Below are positions 1 to 8,187 of a stretch of 52,437 nt of DNA, in pieces. Source of the stretch: an uncultured Collinsella sp. (lineage in GTDB: Bacteria > Actinomycetota > Coriobacteriia > Coriobacteriales > Coriobacteriaceae). The notes beneath the pieces were generated by a model. It did no database searches, was not told the DNA's origin, and was given only the letters and a program-made list of their open reading frames with translations. Position 1 is the first letter of the stretch. The number at the start of each line of letters is the position of its first letter. The stretch covers positions 1 to 52,437 of the forward strand of contig CABUOA010000014.1 in assembly GCA_902493145.1 (NCBI GenBank). The letters are read 5' to 3'. A program made the translations under genes and the position numbers.

Positions 1-143
1 GGTAGCCGACCAAAACCGCCTGAAGGGTCACATTTATCTGAATAATTTAATCCCGTGCCTTTTGCTGCTCGCTGGCGTTGTCTGGGCATTGATGGCTACG
101 TAGTTTAAGAGGCGGCGGTGCTGTTGTTTGAATTTTTGCAGTT

Positions 144-183
144 AAAGAGGTCCGTTTCCCTAGGTGGGGAAACGGACCTCTTT
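144..183. terminator. Bidirectional hairpin terminator after the first LANTG gene
   Basis: A 17-base stem (144-160 with 167-183) has a short GT-rich loop and T-rich ends on both strands. It lies just past the stop codon of the minus-strand gene that ends at 229. The same hairpin, slightly decayed, recurs at 1471-1512 behind the second copy. Confidence 0.8.
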
Positions 184-228
184 TTGTCTCTGGGCTTGTG
201 GATTGGCGAAGACAATAACCGCTGGCAG

Positions 229-1257
229 CTATTTTGAGTTCTTGATGCGGCGTGTGGCAGTGGCGGTTATTCCGAGGCCTGCGGCGGCGACTGCTACGAG
301 TGCGATTGCGCTCGGTGCTGTGTCGCCCGTGTTTGCGAGCTTGCCGGCGGTCGTATCTGCTTGCTTGCCGTTGCTCGAGTTCGCCTGCTTGGTGGAGCTT
401 GGCGAGGTGTCTTTACCGGTCGCGGACGAGCCGGTGGGCGGTGTCGCCTCGGCGGGTTGCGTTGAGCCGGAGGGAGGCACTGTCTCGGTCGGTTTCGCTA
501 TCTCGGGCGAGGTGGCCTTGTCTGCCGCGGCCTTAGCCTCTTCGTATGCCTTGCAGGCGTCGTCATAGGCCGCTTGCGCCTTTTCCAAATCGCCGAGGAG
601 CGCATCTCGCTTGGCTACGTCCTCATCGATGTGGGCTTTGGCTTCCTCTGCCTCACTTTCGAAATACTGAACCCGTTTTTCCTGGCTTTCGAGCCGGCGT
701 TGGCAGCGGTGAAGATCATCTTCACAGGATTTTTCTCGCCTTTCTGCCGACATGATCTCACCTCGCAACTGCTTAATAGTTTCGTTAGAAGCTCCGTCGT
801 CGATTGCCTTATTTAATTCTGCCTGAAGGCCGCTTGTCCGGTTGTGGGCCTCATCGTATTTGGCTTGGGCTGCATCGACGTCCGCTTGCATAGCGGGAAG
901 GGGCTCCCTCCGTTTGGCGGCTTCCGCCACCACCATGTCGTAGATCTCTTGAAAAGCGGCAATGTCATCATCGATTTCCGCAAGTTTCTCGGGACTTGCG
1001 GCAACTTTTGCGGCCTCGAGGTTTTTGAGCGCTTCCTGCATGGCTGCATACGCTTTTTCTTTTGCGGCGGCCGCGTCTTCTGTCTGCGGGGCGCCCGAAT
1101 TGCCGTTGGCGGCGCTCGTCTGCGAAACGGCCGCACCGGTGGGGGAACTGGTTTCTGCCGCTATCGCCGTTGCGGGGGCGATTCCCGCGACAAGTGCCGC
1201 GGAAAGGGCGATGCCCACGGTTGCTCGTCTTGCTCTTCTTGCGAGAATGTCGTTCAT
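229..1257 (-). CDS. LANTG-anchored coiled-coil surface protein, copy 1
   Basis: This is a predicted cell-wall-anchored surface protein of 342 residues. It has an N-terminal signal peptide with an Arg-rich start and a hydrophobic core ending near AIAAE at about residue 35. Residues about 60-245 are Ala/Glu/Lys/Gln-rich and read as a long alpha-helical coiled coil. A Pro/Thr/Ser-rich wall-spanning segment follows at about 250-305. The C-terminus has a sortase signal LANTG, a hydrophobic stretch and a basic tail (RRIKNSK). LANTG is a variant of LPXTG with Ala for Pro. The start is supported by GAGGTGCC upstream. No class A sortase is nearby, so anchoring presumably uses a housekeeping enzyme encoded elsewhere. 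The ligand is unknown. The gene at 1557-2603 is a tandem paralogue identical over the first 83 residues. Confidence 0.88.
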   Translation of the reverse strand: MNDILARRARRATVGIALSAALVAGIAPATAIAAETSSPTGAAVSQTSAANGNSGAPQTEDAAAAKEKAYAAMQEALKNLEAAKVAASPEKLAEIDDDIAAFQEIYDMVVAEAAKRREPLPAMQADVDAAQAKYDEAHNRTSGLQAELNKAIDDGASNETIKQLRGEIMSAERREKSCEDDLHRCQRRLESQEKRVQYFESEAEEAKAHIDEDVAKRDALLGDLEKAQAAYDDACKAYEEAKAAADKATSPEIAKPTETVPPSGSTQPAEATPPTGSSATGKDTSPSSTKQANSSNGKQADTTAGKLANTGDTAPSAIALVAVAAAGLGITATATRRIKNSK

Positions 1258-1307
1258 CTCGGCACCTCATTTCAAGGGTTGGCGACTAACTTGGTAGCAC
1301 TAATGTA

Positions 1308-1313
1308 AGTATA
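1308..1313 (-). promoter_or_regulatory. Putative -10 element of surface-protein copy 1
   Basis: AGTATA on the plus strand reads TATACT on the minus strand, about 50 bases upstream of the start codon at 1257. The equivalent element for copy 2 is at 2654-2659. No convincing -35 box is visible in either copy, so expression may need an activator. Confidence 0.4.
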
Positions 1314-1470
1314 TCAGGCGGTTTGCCCGCCATTGATCGGGCGTGCGCGTATACCCCTTGATTAACAGCCATTAAATCTATCCCTTAAGGAACGCGGCTT
1401 GCTAGTGTTGTCTGGCATTGATGGCTGCGTGGTTCAAGAGACGGCGGCATTACCATCTGTTTTTACAAGT

Positions 1471-1512
1471 AAAGAGGTCCGTTTCCCTGGGTTGGGGAAA
1501 CGGATTTCTTTT
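1471..1512. terminator. Hairpin terminator after the second LANTG gene
   Basis: The stem 1471-1487 pairs with 1494-1512 with two mismatches near its base, and is followed by a T run. It is the duplicate of the hairpin at 144-183 and ends transcription of the minus-strand gene that stops at 1557. Confidence 0.75.
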
Positions 1513-1556
1513 TGTCTCTGGGTTTGTGGATTGGCGAAGGTAGTATGCTCTGGCAG

Positions 1557-2603
1557 CTATTTTGGGTTCTTGATGCGGCGTGTGGCTGTGGCGGTTATTC
1601 CGAGGCCTGCGGCGGCGATTGCTGCGAGTGCGATTGCGCTCGGCGCTGCGTCGCCCGTGTTCGCGAGCTTGCCGGCGGTCGTATCTGCTTGCTTGCCGCT
1701 GCTCGAGTTCGCCTGCTTGGTGGAGCTCGGCGGGGTATTTTTGCCGGTCGCGGCCGAGCCGGTGGGCTGTGTCGCCTCGGCCGGTTGCGCCGAGTTGGAG
1801 GGAGGCGTCGTCTCGGTCGGTTGCGTTATCTCGGGCGAGGTGGCCTTGTCTGCCGCGGCCTTTGCCTCTTCGTATGCCTTGCAGGCGTCGTCATAGGCAG
1901 TTTGCGCTTTTTTCAAATTGTCGAGGAGCGCATCTCGCCAGGCTATGAACTGGTCGGTATGGGCTTTATACTTCCCTGCAGCAAGTTCACAGTCATTAAC
2001 TTGTCTTTCCTGCCTTTTGAGGCCGTCGCGGCGCTCGCGGAGCTCCGTTTCGCAAGAGTCTTCTTGCGCTTTTGCCGCCATGATCTCACTTCGCAACTGC
2101 TTAATATGCTCTTTAATAGTTATGCTGGGCTCCTCGTCGCCGAGTGCTTCAAGTGCCTTTAATTCTGCCTGAAGGCCGCTTGTCCGGTTGTGGGCCTCAT
2201 TATATTTGGCTTGGGCTGCATCGATGTCCGCTTGCATGGTGGGAAGGAGTTCCCTCTCTTCGGCGGCTTGCGCCGCCATCTTGTCGCGGAGCTCTTGAAA
2301 ACGGGCAATGTCATCATTGAATCTCGCAATTTTCTCGGGACTTGCGGCGTCTTTTGCGGCCTCGAGGTTTTTGAGCGCTTCCTGCATGGCTGCATACGCT
2401 TTTTCTTTTGCGGCGGCCGCGTCTTCTGTCTGCGGGGCGCCCGAATTGCCGTTGGCGGCGCTCGTCTGCGAAACGGCCGCACCGGTGGGGGAACTGGTTT
2501 CTGCCGCTATCGCCGTTGCGGGGGCGATTCCCGCGACAAGTGCCGCGGAAAGGGCGATGCCCACGGTTGCTCGTCTTGCTCTTCTTGCGAGAATGTCGTT
2601 CAT
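1557..2603 (-). CDS. LANTG-anchored coiled-coil surface protein, copy 2
   Basis: A 348-residue paralogue of the gene at 229-1257 with the same architecture: signal peptide (1-35), helical coiled coil (about 60-250), Pro/Thr/Ser-rich spacer, LANTG sorting signal, hydrophobic segment and basic tail. The first 83 residues match copy 1 exactly and the last 90 or so are nearly identical. The helical centre is diverged and six residues longer. Identical ends around a divergent middle suggest either selection for antigenic difference in the exposed helix or gene conversion of the ends. The function is unknown beyond surface display. Confidence 0.88.
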   Translation of the reverse strand: MNDILARRARRATVGIALSAALVAGIAPATAIAAETSSPTGAAVSQTSAANGNSGAPQTEDAAAAKEKAYAAMQEALKNLEAAKDAASPEKIARFNDDIARFQELRDKMAAQAAEERELLPTMQADIDAAQAKYNEAHNRTSGLQAELKALEALGDEEPSITIKEHIKQLRSEIMAAKAQEDSCETELRERRDGLKRQERQVNDCELAAGKYKAHTDQFIAWRDALLDNLKKAQTAYDDACKAYEEAKAAADKATSPEITQPTETTPPSNSAQPAEATQPTGSAATGKNTPPSSTKQANSSSGKQADTTAGKLANTGDAAPSAIALAAIAAAGLGITATATRRIKNPK

Positions 2604-2817
2604 CTCGGCACCTCATTTCAAGGGTCGGCGACTAACTTGGTAGCACTGAGGTAAGTATACCAAGTGGTCGACCCGACACTGGCTGGGTGTGCACGTGCCT
2701 CTCTGCTTCTTTGGAAACCGAACCCCATTAGAAATGACGAGTTGTTTACTCGTCTTTTGGGCTCACCGTACTATCATGATTCGAATTGAGTGTGAATGAT
2801 GATAGGGAGCGCCTTCT

Positions 2818-4674
2818 ATGATTGAGCTGCTCAGGCGTTTTGGTGGCAAGTTTCGCCGATATATGGTGATTGGCCCTGCGTGCAAGTTGATCGAAGTGAT
2901 CTTTGACCTGCTTACGCCGCTGGTGATTGCCCAGATGATCGATAAGGGCATTGGCGCGCACGATGTGAACGCCGTTATCCACTACGGCATGGTACTTGGC
3001 GCCATGGCTGTGATCGGCATCTCGTTTACGCTCGTCTGCCAAAAGATGGCGGCACTCACCTCGCAGGGCATGGGCACCGACATCCGCGGCGCGCTCTACC
3101 AGCACATCAACAAACTGAGCTATGCCGAGCTCGATCGCTTTGGCACGCCGTCGCTTATCACCCGCATCACCAACGACGTTAACCAGGTGCAGCTCGCTGT
3201 GGCGCTGGGCGTACGCATGCTCATCCGCTGGCCCTTCCTGGCGGTGGGCTCCATGGTCGCGGCCCTTGCCATCGACCTTAAGCTCGGCATCATCTTTTTG
3301 ATCTGCACGCCCGCTATCGGCCTGGTGTTCTGGTTTGTCATGGCGCGCTGCATCCCGTATTACAAGCAGCTGCAGGCAAAGCTCGACCGCATTGCGCTCA
3401 TTTGCCGCGAGGGGCTTTCGGGCGCCCGCGTGGTTCGCGCCTTTGTGCGCGAGGACCATGAGCGCGAGCGCTTTGCCCAAGCCGCCGACGACCAGGCCAA
3501 TACCGCCATTGCGGTGGGCAAGCTCTCGTCGATCCTTAACCCCGTCACGTTTTTGGTGATGAACCTGGGCGTGTGCGCCATCCTGTGGGTGGGCGGCATC
3601 CAGGTCAACGTGGGCGAGCTCACGCAGGGTCAGGTTATGGCGTTCGTCAACTACATGACGCAGACCCTCACCTCCATCGTGTATGTTGCCAACTTGGTCG
3701 TGGTCTTTACCAAGGCGAGCGCCAGCGCGTCGCGTATCAACGAGGTGCTCAATTGCGTGCCGAGCATCACCGACGAGGGCAACGAGCCGGTCACACTGCC
3801 CGAGCCGAGCGAGCTGACAAGTGGCGTCACTCCCGTTTTTGCGCTGAGCTTTGACCATGCGAGTTTTTCGTTTGGCGTGGGCGCTGCCAACGCCGTCGAC
3901 GATGTGACCCTGGAACTGCCGCTGGGCAAGACACTTGGCATTATCGGCGGTACGGGCAGCGGTAAGTCTACGCTCGTCTCGCTCATCCCGCGCCTGTACG
4001 ATGCGGGCACCGGCAGTGTGGGCGTGATGGGCGCCGACGTGCGCACCTGGCCGCTCGACCAACTGCGCCACGTGGTCGCGACCGTCCCGCAGCGCGCGTC
4101 GCTGGTGAGCGGCACCATCCGCAGCAACCTGACCTGGCGCGACGAGGCGGCGACCGACGATGAGCTCTGGGCGGCGCTCGATATGGCGCAAGCCAGCGAG
4201 TTCGTGCGGAATAAACCGCAGGGCTTGGATGCCCCGGTCGAGGCGGGCGGCAAGAACTTTAGCGGTGGCCAGCGCCAGCGTCTGACCATTGCGCGCGCCC
4301 TGGTGGGCTCGCCGCAGATTCTGATCATGGACGACTCAGCCTCGGCGCTCGACTTTAAGACCGACGCGGCGCTTCGTCACGCCATTCGCGAGCGCAGCGG
4401 TCGCGGTGCTGCCGAGGGCGGGCTGCCGCTGACAACCGTCATCGTGAGCCAGCGCGTCTCGACCGTGCGCGACGCCGACATGATCTGCGTACTCGATCAC
4501 GGCTCGGTCGCGGGCCTGGGCACGCATGACGAGTTGTATGCAAGCTGCCAGCTCTATCGCGAGATTTGCCAGTCGCAGCTGCGCCGCGAGGAGCTCGAGG
4601 GCCAGCAGGGGAGCGCGGCGCCCGCGTCCGCCCAGACCGCCCCTGCATCTGTTTGCGCAAAGGAGGGCTGCTAA
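2818..4674 (+). CDS. ABC exporter half-transporter, degenerate-site subunit
   Basis: This is a type IV ABC exporter subunit of 618 residues. A transmembrane domain (residues about 1-310) precedes a nucleotide-binding domain. The Walker A motif is GGTGSGKST (about 380) and the signature is FSGGQRQR. Walker B reads LIMDDSASALD, with Asp where the catalytic Glu is expected. The switch region reads VSQRVST, with Gln in place of the H-loop His. These changes mark the non-hydrolytic half of a heterodimeric exporter. The stop codon abuts the ATG of the next gene, which supplies the partner. The substrate is unknown; related pairs move drugs, lipids or peptides. No dedicated regulator or substrate gene is adjacent. 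Confidence 0.93.
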   Translation: MIELLRRFGGKFRRYMVIGPACKLIEVIFDLLTPLVIAQMIDKGIGAHDVNAVIHYGMVLGAMAVIGISFTLVCQKMAALTSQGMGTDIRGALYQHINKLSYAELDRFGTPSLITRITNDVNQVQLAVALGVRMLIRWPFLAVGSMVAALAIDLKLGIIFLICTPAIGLVFWFVMARCIPYYKQLQAKLDRIALICREGLSGARVVRAFVREDHERERFAQAADDQANTAIAVGKLSSILNPVTFLVMNLGVCAILWVGGIQVNVGELTQGQVMAFVNYMTQTLTSIVYVANLVVVFTKASASASRINEVLNCVPSITDEGNEPVTLPEPSELTSGVTPVFALSFDHASFSFGVGAANAVDDVTLELPLGKTLGIIGGTGSGKSTLVSLIPRLYDAGTGSVGVMGADVRTWPLDQLRHVVATVPQRASLVSGTIRSNLTWRDEAATDDELWAALDMAQASEFVRNKPQGLDAPVEAGGKNFSGGQRQRLTIARALVGSPQILIMDDSASALDFKTDAALRHAIRERSGRGAAEGGLPLTTVIVSQRVSTVRDADMICVLDHGSVAGLGTHDELYASCQLYREICQSQLRREELEGQQGSAAPASAQTAPASVCAKEGC

Positions 4675-6534
4675 ATGAATCCGTACACTTCCTCCGGATC
4701 GGTCGCCACGATGACGGCCAATGTGTCCGGCAACGACAAGCTCAACGATCTGGGCGACGGTCCGCGCCAGCCCGGCGACCCTGAGCGCTATCCCGTGGGC
4801 GCGGTGACCCGCCGCCTGCTGGGCTATGTTCGCCCGCACCGCATTTCGTTTGCGGCATCGTTTGTGAGCGCCGCCGTCTCGGTAATCCTGCAGCTCTACA
4901 CGCCCATCCTCATTGGCGAGGGCATCGACCTCATCGTCGCGGCGGGCCAGGTGGACTTCGATGCGCTGCTACCGCTTGTCACCAAGCTCGCGCTCGTGGT
5001 GGTGGGTGCCGCGGCTTTCCAGTGGCTGCAGGGCTATTGCGTCAACCGCCTGTCCTACGAAACGGTGCGCGATATGCGCGTGGAGGCGAGCGACAAGCTC
5101 AGCCGCATGCCGCTCAGCTTTATCGACAGCCATGCCCACGGCGACCTTATGAGCCGCGTGGTCAACGACGTCGATCAGGTGGGCGACGGTCTGCTGCAGG
5201 GCTTTACCCAGCTCTTCACCGGCGTCATCACCATCGTCGGCACGCTCGCGTTTATGCTTTCCATCAACCTGGCCATGACGCTTGTGGTGGTGCTCGTCAC
5301 GCCGCTTTCCATCTTTGCGGCCGGCGCCATCGCCAAGCTCTCCAACAAGAGCTTTACGGCCCAGCAACGCATCCAAGGCCAACTTGGTGGCCACATCGAG
5401 GAGTATGTGGGCGAGCAGAAGCTCGTGGACGCGTTTGCCTACGGCCCGAGCGCTCAGCAGCGCTTCGATGCCCTCAACGCCGAGCTTTATACGGCAGGTG
5501 AGCGCGCGCAGTTTATGAGTTCGCTCTCCAACCCCGGCACGCGTTTTATCAACAACATCATCTACGCCGTGGTCGCCGTGATCGGCTGCGTGAGCGTGAT
5601 CACGGGTGTGCCGGCGGCGCTTACGGTGGGCGGCGTGCAGATCTTCCTGTCCTACGCCAACCAGTACACCAAGCCGTTCAACGAGGTTACCAACGTCATT
5701 ACGCAGATTCAGACCGCGTACGCCTCGGCGCGCCGCATGTTTGCGCTGCTCGATGCGCGCGAGCAGGAGCCCGACACTGTGGATGCCATTGAGCTCGCCG
5801 CCCCGAAGGGCGAGGTCGCCTTTGAGCATGTGGACTTTAGCTACGTGCCCGACCGCAAGCTGCTGCAGGACATCTGCATCGAGGCTAAGCCTGGCATGCG
5901 CTTTGCCCTCGTTGGCCCCACGGGCTGCGGAAAGACAACGCTCATCAATTTGCTGCTGCGTTTTTACGATATCGATGCCGGTCGCATTGCGGTGGATGGC
6001 CGCTCCTCGCGTGACTACACGCGCGCAAGCCTGCGCCGTGCCTTTGGCATGGTGCTGCAGGATACGTGGCTGTTCGAGGGCACGGTGGCGGACAACATCG
6101 CGTACGGTTGCCCCGATGCCACGCGCGAGCAGGTTATCGAGGCGGCCGAGCGCGCGCACGCGCACAAGTTTATCGTGCAGCTGCCAGGCGGCTACGATAC
6201 GGTAATCGGCGAGGACGGCGGCACGTTTAGCCAGGGTCAAAAACAGCTGCTGTGCATCGCGCGTGTCATGCTCACCGACCCGGCTATCTTGCTGCTGGAC
6301 GAGGCGACCTCGAGCATCGATACCCGCACCGAGCTGCAGGTGCAGGCGGCATTCGACGAGCTCATGACCGGCCGTACAAGCTTTGTGGTGGCGCACCGCC
6401 TGTCGACGATTCGCAACGCTGACTGCATTCTGGTGATGCGCGACGGCCAGATTATCGAGCGTGGCACACACGACGAGCTGCTGGCGGCAGACGGCTTCTA
6501 TGCCGAGCTCTACCGCAGTCAGTTCGCCCAGTAG
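4675..6534 (+). CDS. ABC exporter half-transporter, catalytic subunit
   Basis: Partner subunit of 619 residues that begins at the base after the preceding stop codon, so the two are translationally coupled. The transmembrane domain (about residues 40-340) is followed by Walker A GPTGCGKTT, signature FSQGQKQLL, Walker B LLLDEATSSID and an intact H-loop AHRLST. The signature has Gln where LSGGQ has Gly. In the heterodimer this altered signature faces the altered Walker B of the first subunit, giving one degenerate and one consensus ATP site, as known for heterodimeric exporters of the TM287/288 type. The substrate is not deducible. Confidence 0.93.
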   Translation: MNPYTSSGSVATMTANVSGNDKLNDLGDGPRQPGDPERYPVGAVTRRLLGYVRPHRISFAASFVSAAVSVILQLYTPILIGEGIDLIVAAGQVDFDALLPLVTKLALVVVGAAAFQWLQGYCVNRLSYETVRDMRVEASDKLSRMPLSFIDSHAHGDLMSRVVNDVDQVGDGLLQGFTQLFTGVITIVGTLAFMLSINLAMTLVVVLVTPLSIFAAGAIAKLSNKSFTAQQRIQGQLGGHIEEYVGEQKLVDAFAYGPSAQQRFDALNAELYTAGERAQFMSSLSNPGTRFINNIIYAVVAVIGCVSVITGVPAALTVGGVQIFLSYANQYTKPFNEVTNVITQIQTAYASARRMFALLDAREQEPDTVDAIELAAPKGEVAFEHVDFSYVPDRKLLQDICIEAKPGMRFALVGPTGCGKTTLINLLLRFYDIDAGRIAVDGRSSRDYTRASLRRAFGMVLQDTWLFEGTVADNIAYGCPDATREQVIEAAERAHAHKFIVQLPGGYDTVIGEDGGTFSQGQKQLLCIARVMLTDPAILLLDEATSSIDTRTELQVQAAFDELMTGRTSFVVAHRLSTIRNADCILVMRDGQIIERGTHDELLAADGFYAELYRSQFAQ

Positions 6535-6639
6535 GGACTACCGATTAGCGACAGATGGTTTACATCTGCGTCGTTAGTATTAAGATATGCTTCTAATAAA
6601 TTGCATTAATGGCTCGAGTTTCGGGGGAAACGAGGCAAC

Positions 6640-7197
6640 GTGACTATGACATGCTCTATGGTGGTCAACAGCAAGAGCGGTAATACCAGGATGGTTTCGG
6701 GGGCGATTAAGCGCGCCCTGCAGGCTGCGGGCGTCGAGTTTATCCATGCCGCGGCGTTGAGCGATGATGCAGATCCGGAGCAGGTCGCGCTCGAGGCGCA
6801 CGGCGCCTGCGCTGCCGATACGGTGCTCGTTGGTTTTTGGTGCGACAAGGGCGCCTGCACGCCCTCGGTGGCGGCGCTGCTTTCCGCCCTGCACGGCAAG
6901 CGCGTCTTCTTGTTTGGCACCTGCGGCTTTGGTGCCGACCAGAGCTATTTTCAGCAGATTATCGACCGCGTGTCGTCTAATTTAGCCGAGGATGCCGAGC
7001 TTGCGGGCTGGGCGATGTGCCAGGGCAAGATGGGCCCCGCGGTCAAGCAGCGCTACGAGGCAATGCTCGAGCAAGATCCCGACAATGCCCGCTTTAAAAT
7101 GCTGCTCGACAACTGGGTTGCCGCAAAGGATCATCCCACCAAGGAGGATCTGGACAACATGGCCACAGCTGCCAAAAAGGCCGTGCTGGGCGAGTAG
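6640..7197 (+). CDS. Flavodoxin-like protein (BilS-like family)
   Basis: A 185-residue soluble protein with a flavodoxin fold. An N-terminal phosphate-binding loop NSKSGNT (residues about 11-17) and a Gly/Cys-rich second loop (GTCGFGAD, about 95) would hold FMN. It resembles the short flavodoxins annotated as BilS, known for association with the bilirubin reductase BilR in gut bacteria, but no bilR is present here and the assignment is to the fold only. It is likely a one- or two-electron carrier. The start could be GTG 6640 or ATG 6646; both follow GAGG at 6632. A strong terminator lies 40 bases downstream, so it is probably monocistronic. Confidence 0.75.
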   Translation: MTMTCSMVVNSKSGNTRMVSGAIKRALQAAGVEFIHAAALSDDADPEQVALEAHGACAADTVLVGFWCDKGACTPSVAALLSALHGKRVFLFGTCGFGADQSYFQQIIDRVSSNLAEDAELAGWAMCQGKMGPAVKQRYEAMLEQDPDNARFKMLLDNWVAAKDHPTKEDLDNMATAAKKAVLGE

Positions 7198-7236
7198 ATA
7201 ATTGCCGTCGCGCGCTCGAAATAATACAAACGTGAA

Positions 7237-7262
7237 AGCCTCGAAATTCTCGAGGCTTTTTT
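7237..7262 (+). terminator. Rho-independent terminator after the flavodoxin gene
   Basis: AAGCCTCGA and its complement TCGAGGCTT enclose a short loop and run into six T residues. A classic intrinsic terminator. Confidence 0.85.
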
Positions 7263-7281
7263 CTTAACACGGGGGTGCGCC

Positions 7282-7476
7282 GTGGCGAGCGTCTGGGGCG
7301 ACGTTTTCCATCATCCGGATGATGAGTCGGTTTTGAATGATACAGTCTCGTGCATTCGCTGGATGTATCGCCAGATGGAGTACGGTTACCAGACGTATCC
7401 GGGCTTCTTTACGCATCACTCGATGGGATTCATACAGCAAGACGCCGCCGGGCGGGCGCCACGTTGCAGAACCTAG
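7282..7476 (+). CDS. Doubtful short ORF, possibly a gene fragment
   Basis: A GTG-started reading frame of 64 residues, rich in aromatic and His residues, beginning just after the terminator. A GGGGGTG stretch precedes the GTG. The last dozen residues look like read-through into repeat DNA. I recognise no family. It may be the remains of a larger gene or no gene at all. Confidence 0.25.
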   Translation: MASVWGDVFHHPDDESVLNDTVSCIRWMYRQMEYGYQTYPGFFTHHSMGFIQQDAAGRAPRCRT

Positions 7477-7521
7477 GCCTAGCAGGTGGCTGATAATTCC
7501 ATACCCAAATGTATCCAGAGT

Positions 7522-7750
7522 GGGATGGGCTTTCCGGATGGGCGGGGTTGCGGAAGCTGCGTCCCGGAATTTGCCTTTGGAATGGGATGCGGTTTCCAGT
7601 TGAAGGCTCTGTGGAAACTACATCCCAGTATTTGGCCGAGAAACGGGATGCCGTTTCCGGTTGAGGGCCTTGATGGAAAGTGCAACCCGGAATTCGTGAT
7701 CGAAGCGGGATGTGGCTTCCCAACGGGGCCGCAAGCGGAAACCACATCCC
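7522..7750. repeat. Array of four near-palindromes, 62-bp period
   Basis: Four units start at 7522, 7584, 7645 and 7707. Each begins GGGATG, continues to a TTTCC or CTTCC at base 14, and ends with the reverse complement GGAAA or GGAAG leading to CATCCC, GTCCC or AACCC. Arms are 14 bases and each palindrome is 43-44 bp with a 15-16 base loop, separated by about 18 bases. Unit 2 (7584-7626) pairs almost perfectly. Units differ from each other, but changes often keep the pairing. A decayed fifth left arm may lie at 7769-7782. Confidence 0.85.
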
Positions 7751-7831
7751 ACCTCGCAAGCGAATTCTAGGACACGGTTTCCAGCGGGTTATGGGCTGCG
7801 AACTAGATGGGGCAGCCATGAAACTCCGATA

Positions 7832-7886
7832 GGGGGGGTTAAAAACAAATGGTACATCCGGCAGTTAATTTTAATGTGGGGGGGGG
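7832..7886 (+). repeat. Two poly-G runs upstream of the SipW fibre locus
   Basis: Seven consecutive G residues lie at 7832-7838 and nine at 7878-7886, about 150-200 bases upstream of the likely promoter. They sit in an otherwise AT-rich stretch. Homopolymeric runs of this length are prone to slipped-strand change. Confidence 0.7.
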
Positions 7887-8029
7887 TACGATTCTTTTGG
7901 TTGCGCAAAATATCGGACCTCCTATTGAGGAATTGAGTAGCGGGTCGATCACAGGTATTGGATAAAGCAGGTCATTTTGGGGATAAATGACCGCTTACGC
8001 CAAAATTAGTAGCATTAGGCGATGAGATA

Positions 8030-8058
8030 TTGATAAAACTGTAGGACATCACTATGTT
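8030..8058 (+). promoter_or_regulatory. Putative sigma-70-type promoter of the fibre locus
   Basis: TTGATA (8030-8035) and TATGTT (8053-8058) are separated by exactly 17 bases. The position is about 130 bases upstream of the signal peptidase start. The resulting long leader has a weak ribosome binding site (GGGGATGAATTAATC before ATG 8188). Confidence 0.5.
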
Positions 8059-8187
8059 TTCTTAATAAGAAGAGATTCCAAATTGGCATATTTCGGACTC
8101 ACTTTTCAATCGCCTTGCGGTTCCTGTTGAAACTTGCTGACCTTTGGATGGGTCGAATAAGGCCTCGATGGGGATGAATTAATCATT

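Larger units (their letters stand above)
71..1316. repeat. Tandem duplication, copy A (surface-protein gene plus flanks)
   Basis: This stretch and 1401-2662 are two copies of one unit: a terminator hairpin, a minus-strand surface-protein gene, its ribosome binding site and an AGTATA (minus-strand TATACT) promoter element. DNA coding for the N-terminal 83 residues and the C-terminal Pro/Thr-rich anchor is almost identical between copies, while the middle of the gene has diverged strongly. The edges were judged by eye; similarity fades outside the given limits. Confidence 0.85.
1401..2662. repeat. Tandem duplication, copy B
   Basis: Second copy of the unit described at 71-1316, in direct orientation. 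The terminator, anchor region, signal peptide and promoter element are all retained, while the central coiled-coil DNA differs. Confidence 0.85.
7477..8029. other. Gene-poor leader region upstream of the fibre locus
   Basis: About 550 bases without a convincing gene. It holds the four-unit palindrome array (7522-7750), two poly-G runs (7832-7838 and 7878-7886) and a small inverted repeat (GGTCATTT at 7970 with AAATGACC at 7985). From about 7840 the DNA is clearly more AT-rich than its surroundings. Short reading frames crossing the repeat array on both strands look like by-products of the repeats. Confidence 0.7.

Noticed and set aside
7522..7750. CRISPR array
   Set aside because: The period (62 bp) is in the CRISPR range, but the repeated part is a diverged 43-bp palindrome with only 18-base spacers that are themselves similar, and no cas gene is present.
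7430..7819. Coding frames on both strands across the palindrome array
   Set aside because: Open frames exist in several frames on both strands because the repeat lacks stops; the predicted peptides only mirror the repeat unit.
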